Positions 61,711 to 64,000 of a stretch of DNA of 64,000 nt are shown piece by piece; position 1 is the first letter of the stretch, and each line of letters begins with the position of its first letter. The stretch is from positions 43,977 to 107,976 of the forward strand of contig NZ_CAMIHB010000015.1 of the NCBI RefSeq assembly GCF_946221635.1. Reading direction: 5' to 3'. The notes under the pieces were generated by a model. It made no database searches. It was not told where the DNA came from and worked only from the letters and a program-made list of their open reading frames with translations. Position numbers and translations under genes: made by a program. The DNA is from an uncultured Rhodoferax sp. (GTDB lineage Bacteria > Pseudomonadota > Gammaproteobacteria > Burkholderiales > Burkholderiaceae_C).

Positions 61711-62448
61711 ATGGTTTCCTGCATGCTCTACGGTCTGCGATTGCTCCTGATTTCCATCCAATTCCTGCTGGCCTCGGCGCTGAATCTGCTGATCTGCCTC
61801 GCCAGACCCTTCCATCCCGACAACACGCGGCTCTGCGGTTGGCTCTATTCCGCGCCGGCCCTGCGGATTCTGGGCTTGTCGGTGCAGTTGGACACAGCAG
61901 GCCTGCAGGCGCAGTCCAATCCCTTTGTGGTGGTGGCCAACCACCAGTCGAACTGGGACCTCTGGGTGCTGGGGTGCGCCGTACCCAGGCGCACGGTGTC
62001 GCTGGGCAAGAAGAGTCTCAAATGGGTGCCCATCTTTGGGCAGCTGTATTGGTTGGCGGGCAACATCCTGATCGACCGCGGCAACGCCTTCAAGGCCAAG
62101 CAGGCCATGTTGCAGACCACGCAGACCATGCAGGAACGCAACACGTCGATATGGGTATTCCCCGAGGGCACGCGCAACCTGGGGCGCGGCCTGTTGCCGT
62201 TCAAGAAAGGGGCATTCCAGATGGCCATCAACGCGGGGGTGCCCATTGTTCCGCTGTGCTGCAGCAACTACAAGGCCGGTATGCGGCTGAACCGCTGGCG
62301 CAGCGGGCAGATCATCATCAAGACATTGCCCCCCATTTCCACGACTGGCCTGACGCTGGCGGACATGCCGGCACTCATGGAGCGTTGCCGCGCCGACATG
62401 CTGGCCTGCCTGGCCGAGCTCGATGCGACCGTGGCTGCACGTCGCTGA
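61711..62448 (+). CDS. plsC: 1-acyl-sn-glycerol-3-phosphate acyltransferase
   Basis: 245 residues. Acylates lysophosphatidic acid to phosphatidic acid at the inner membrane. Seen: an N-terminal membrane helix (LLLISIQFLLASALNLLICL), the HX4D motif in VVANHQSNWDLWVLG, and FPEGTRN with the binding residues, plus VPIVPLCCSN. ATG 61711 is the first in frame; MLYGLRL at 61723 is a possible start. No clear ribosome site for either. It faces gcvT across the riboswitch region. Confidence 0.88.
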   Translation: MVSCMLYGLRLLLISIQFLLASALNLLICLARPFHPDNTRLCGWLYSAPALRILGLSVQLDTAGLQAQSNPFVVVANHQSNWDLWVLGCAVPRRTVSLGKKSLKWVPIFGQLYWLAGNILIDRGNAFKAKQAMLQTTQTMQERNTSIWVFPEGTRNLGRGLLPFKKGAFQMAINAGVPIVPLCCSNYKAGMRLNRWRSGQIIIKTLPPISTTGLTLADMPALMERCRADMLACLAELDATVAARR

Positions 62449-62633
62449 CACGATGTTGTGCGAACAAGCGTTGCAATAACGCTGCAATGCACGGTCTTTT
62501 CGGTGCATGTCCCTGCCTTGTCAGCCCGGAACTATCTGGACTGCGTTGTATCCCAAGGCATATACTGAATTTCAGCGATTTCCGGTTGGTTGGTTTGTAG
62601 GTTCCTGTGTCGTAGTTGCAAGCAGGAGGTCTT

Positions 62634-64000
62634 ATGGACGCGATTGGTAACTATGTAGCCCGCTACGCGCGCAGCCGCGAAGAGGAGCTCACGCTTGACG
62701 AGTATCTGGCGGAGTGCAAACGCAATCCGCTGGCCTATGCCACGGCGGCAGAGCGCATGCTCAACGCCATTGGCGAGCCTGAACTCGTGGACACGCGCAA
62801 GGATCCGCGCCTCTCGCGCATCTTTGCCAACAAGCTCATCAAGGTGTACCCGGCTTTCTCCGAGTTCTATGGCATGGAAGATGCCATCGAGCAGGTGGTG
62901 AGCTATTTCCGCCATGCCGCGCAAGGTCTGGAAGAGCGCAAACAGATCCTCTACCTGCTAGGCCCGGTCGGTGGCGGCAAGAGCTCCCTGGCCGAGCGGC
63001 TCAAGTACCTCATGCAGCAGGTGCCCTTCTATGCGATCAAGGGTTCGCCGGTGAATGAAAGCCCGCTGGGCCTGTTCGATGCCGCGGAAGATGGTCCGGT
63101 GCTGCGCGAGAACTTTGGCATTCCCACGCGTTACCTGCAGCGCATTCTGTCGCCCTGGGCGGTGAAGCGGTTGGACGAGTTTGGTGGCGACATCCGCAAG
63201 TTCCGTGTGGTCAAGCGCTACCCCAGCACGCTCAAGCAGATTGGCGTGGCCAAGACCGAACCCGGCGACGAGAACAACCAGGACATTTCCTCGCTGGTGG
63301 GCAAGGTCGACATCCGCAAGCTGGAAAACTTCTCGCAGGACGACCCCGATGCCTACAGCTTCTCGGGTGGCCTGTGCCTGGCCAACCAAGGCTTGCTGGA
63401 GTTTGTGGAGATGTTCAAGGCGCCCATCAAGGTGCTGCACCCCTTGTTGACCGCTACGCAGGAAGGCAACTTCAAGGGCACGGAGGGCTTCGGTGCCATC
63501 CCGTTTGACGGTGTGGTGCTGGCCCACAGCAATGAGAGCGAGTGGAAAGCCTTCCGTAACAACAAGCACAACGAGGCCTTCCTGGACCGCATCTACATCG
63601 TCAAGGTGCCGTACTGCCTGCGCGTGAGTGAGGAAGTCAAGATCTATGAAAAGCTGATCCGGGAGTCGTCCTTGGGTGAGGCCAAGTGCGCACCGGGAAC
63701 GCTGAAGATGATGAGTCAGTTCGCCGTGCTCACGCGCCTGAAGGAGCCCGAGAACTCCAGCCTGTTCAGCAAGATGGAGGTGTACGACGGGGAAAGCCTC
63801 AAGGACACCGACCCGCGCGCGAAGAGCTACCACGAGTACCGTGACTATGCCGGCATGGATGAAGGCATGAACGGCGTGTCCACGCGTTTTGCGTTCAAGA
63901 TCCTGTCCAAGGTCTTCAACTTCGACAGCGCGGAGGTGGCAGCCAATCCGGTGCACCTGATGTATGTGCTGGAGCAGCAGATCGAGCGCGAGCAGTTCCC
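62634..64000 (+). CDS. prkA: PrkA-type serine protein kinase, N-terminal part
   Basis: Partial at the right edge; about 455 of roughly 640 residues. A strong AGGAGG site precedes ATG 62634. Seen: the PrkA AAA domain with Walker A LLGPVGGGKSSLAERL (about residue 105), VPFYAIKGSPVNESPLGLF, and a later NNKHNEAFLDRI block. PrkA is linked to stress and nutrient adaptation and is usually followed by genes for YeaH/DUF444 and SpoVR-like proteins, which would lie past the window. A TATACT -10-like box lies at 62561, without a clear -35. Confidence 0.93.
   Translation, partial: MDAIGNYVARYARSREEELTLDEYLAECKRNPLAYATAAERMLNAIGEPELVDTRKDPRLSRIFANKLIKVYPAFSEFYGMEDAIEQVVSYFRHAAQGLEERKQILYLLGPVGGGKSSLAERLKYLMQQVPFYAIKGSPVNESPLGLFDAAEDGPVLRENFGIPTRYLQRILSPWAVKRLDEFGGDIRKFRVVKRYPSTLKQIGVAKTEPGDENNQDISSLVGKVDIRKLENFSQDDPDAYSFSGGLCLANQGLLEFVEMFKAPIKVLHPLLTATQEGNFKGTEGFGAIPFDGVVLAHSNESEWKAFRNNKHNEAFLDRIYIVKVPYCLRVSEEVKIYEKLIRESSLGEAKCAPGTLKMMSQFAVLTRLKEPENSSLFSKMEVYDGESLKDTDPRAKSYHEYRDYAGMDEGMNGVSTRFAFKILSKVFNFDSAEVAANPVHLMYVLEQQIEREQF

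Noticed and set aside
62455..62500. Repeated GCGTTGCAA / ACGCTGCAA before prkA
   Set aside because: Imperfect and short; no known operator is recognised.

Overview
The window reads as a chromosomal segment of a high-GC betaproteobacterium of the order Burkholderiales, most likely family Comamonadaceae. The signs are the gyrA-serC-pheA order, a tmRNA whose tag reads ANDERFALAA, glnA linked to ntrBC, tandem glycine riboswitches in front of the glycine cleavage genes, an intracellular PHB depolymerase with a cysteine nucleophile, and short dispersed palindromic repeats of a style I associate with that family. The genus is not resolved. There is no rRNA, tRNA, CRISPR array, transposase or prophage. 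Nearly all of it is densely packed housekeeping and signalling DNA.

Layout. 1-3964: pheA (start only), serC and gyrA on the minus strand. 4200-6742: an OmpA-type lipid/peptidoglycan-anchoring protein, ubiG-gph, and tmRNA. 6772-9156: a sugar kinase facing a mutarotase and a transaldolase-like gene. 9161-13942: a membrane-anchored unknown, a response regulator with an altered HD-GYP domain, an rRNA pseudouridine synthase, an EI24 membrane protein and a CinA/MoaB-like protein. 13943-18967: the nitrogen-control block glnA, a small exported protein, ntrB and ntrC, with a sigma-54 promoter and two NtrC sites before glnA. 19063-26651: xthA, a large GGDEF-EAL protein, and a stress-type group of BON lipoprotein, CHASE3 histidine kinase, NarL-type regulator, lone receiver and glycine-zipper lipoprotein. 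26689-33931: a DUF4337 protein, folA-thyA, an MFS carrier, an FAD-linked 2-hydroxyacid dehydrogenase, a solute-binding protein and YihY. 34130-36588: a clearly lower-GC cassette (SDR, exported cyclophilin-like protein, AraC regulator). 36734-49658: mixed metabolism including metY, phaZ, aroC, aroQ and nudK. 49722-53576: an antiporter remnant, an MCP, a solute-binding protein and a diguanylate cyclase. 53595-61633: the glycine/serine catabolic block gcvT-gcvH-gcvP then dadA-sdaA, each unit behind its own tandem glycine riboswitch. 61711-64000: plsC and the start of prkA.

The most striking feature is not a gene but a repeat. A 42-43 bp element ending in a small hairpin occurs at least nine times, always in the same orientation relative to the chromosome whatever the direction of the host gene. 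Copies lie between genes, supply the stop codons of two genes, and sit in frame inside three others (the pseudouridine synthase, gcvP, gcvT). Two further repeat families behave the same way: a GC-rich element inserted in sdaA, and the common TTCGACAGGCTCAG palindrome inserted in gcvP. The low-GC cassette is bracketed by two direct copies of the main repeat, and a truncated, frameshifted antiporter gene ends just before another copy. Together this suggests repeats that spread into genes, are tolerated as added protein segments, and mark sites of gain and loss of DNA.

Functionally, glycine would switch on cleavage to CO2, ammonia and a one-carbon unit (GcvTHP) and, through the second riboswitch, an amino-acid dehydrogenase and serine deaminase that carry the carbon to pyruvate. 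Nitrogen limitation would act on glnA through NtrBC. Several signalling proteins feed c-di-GMP turnover.
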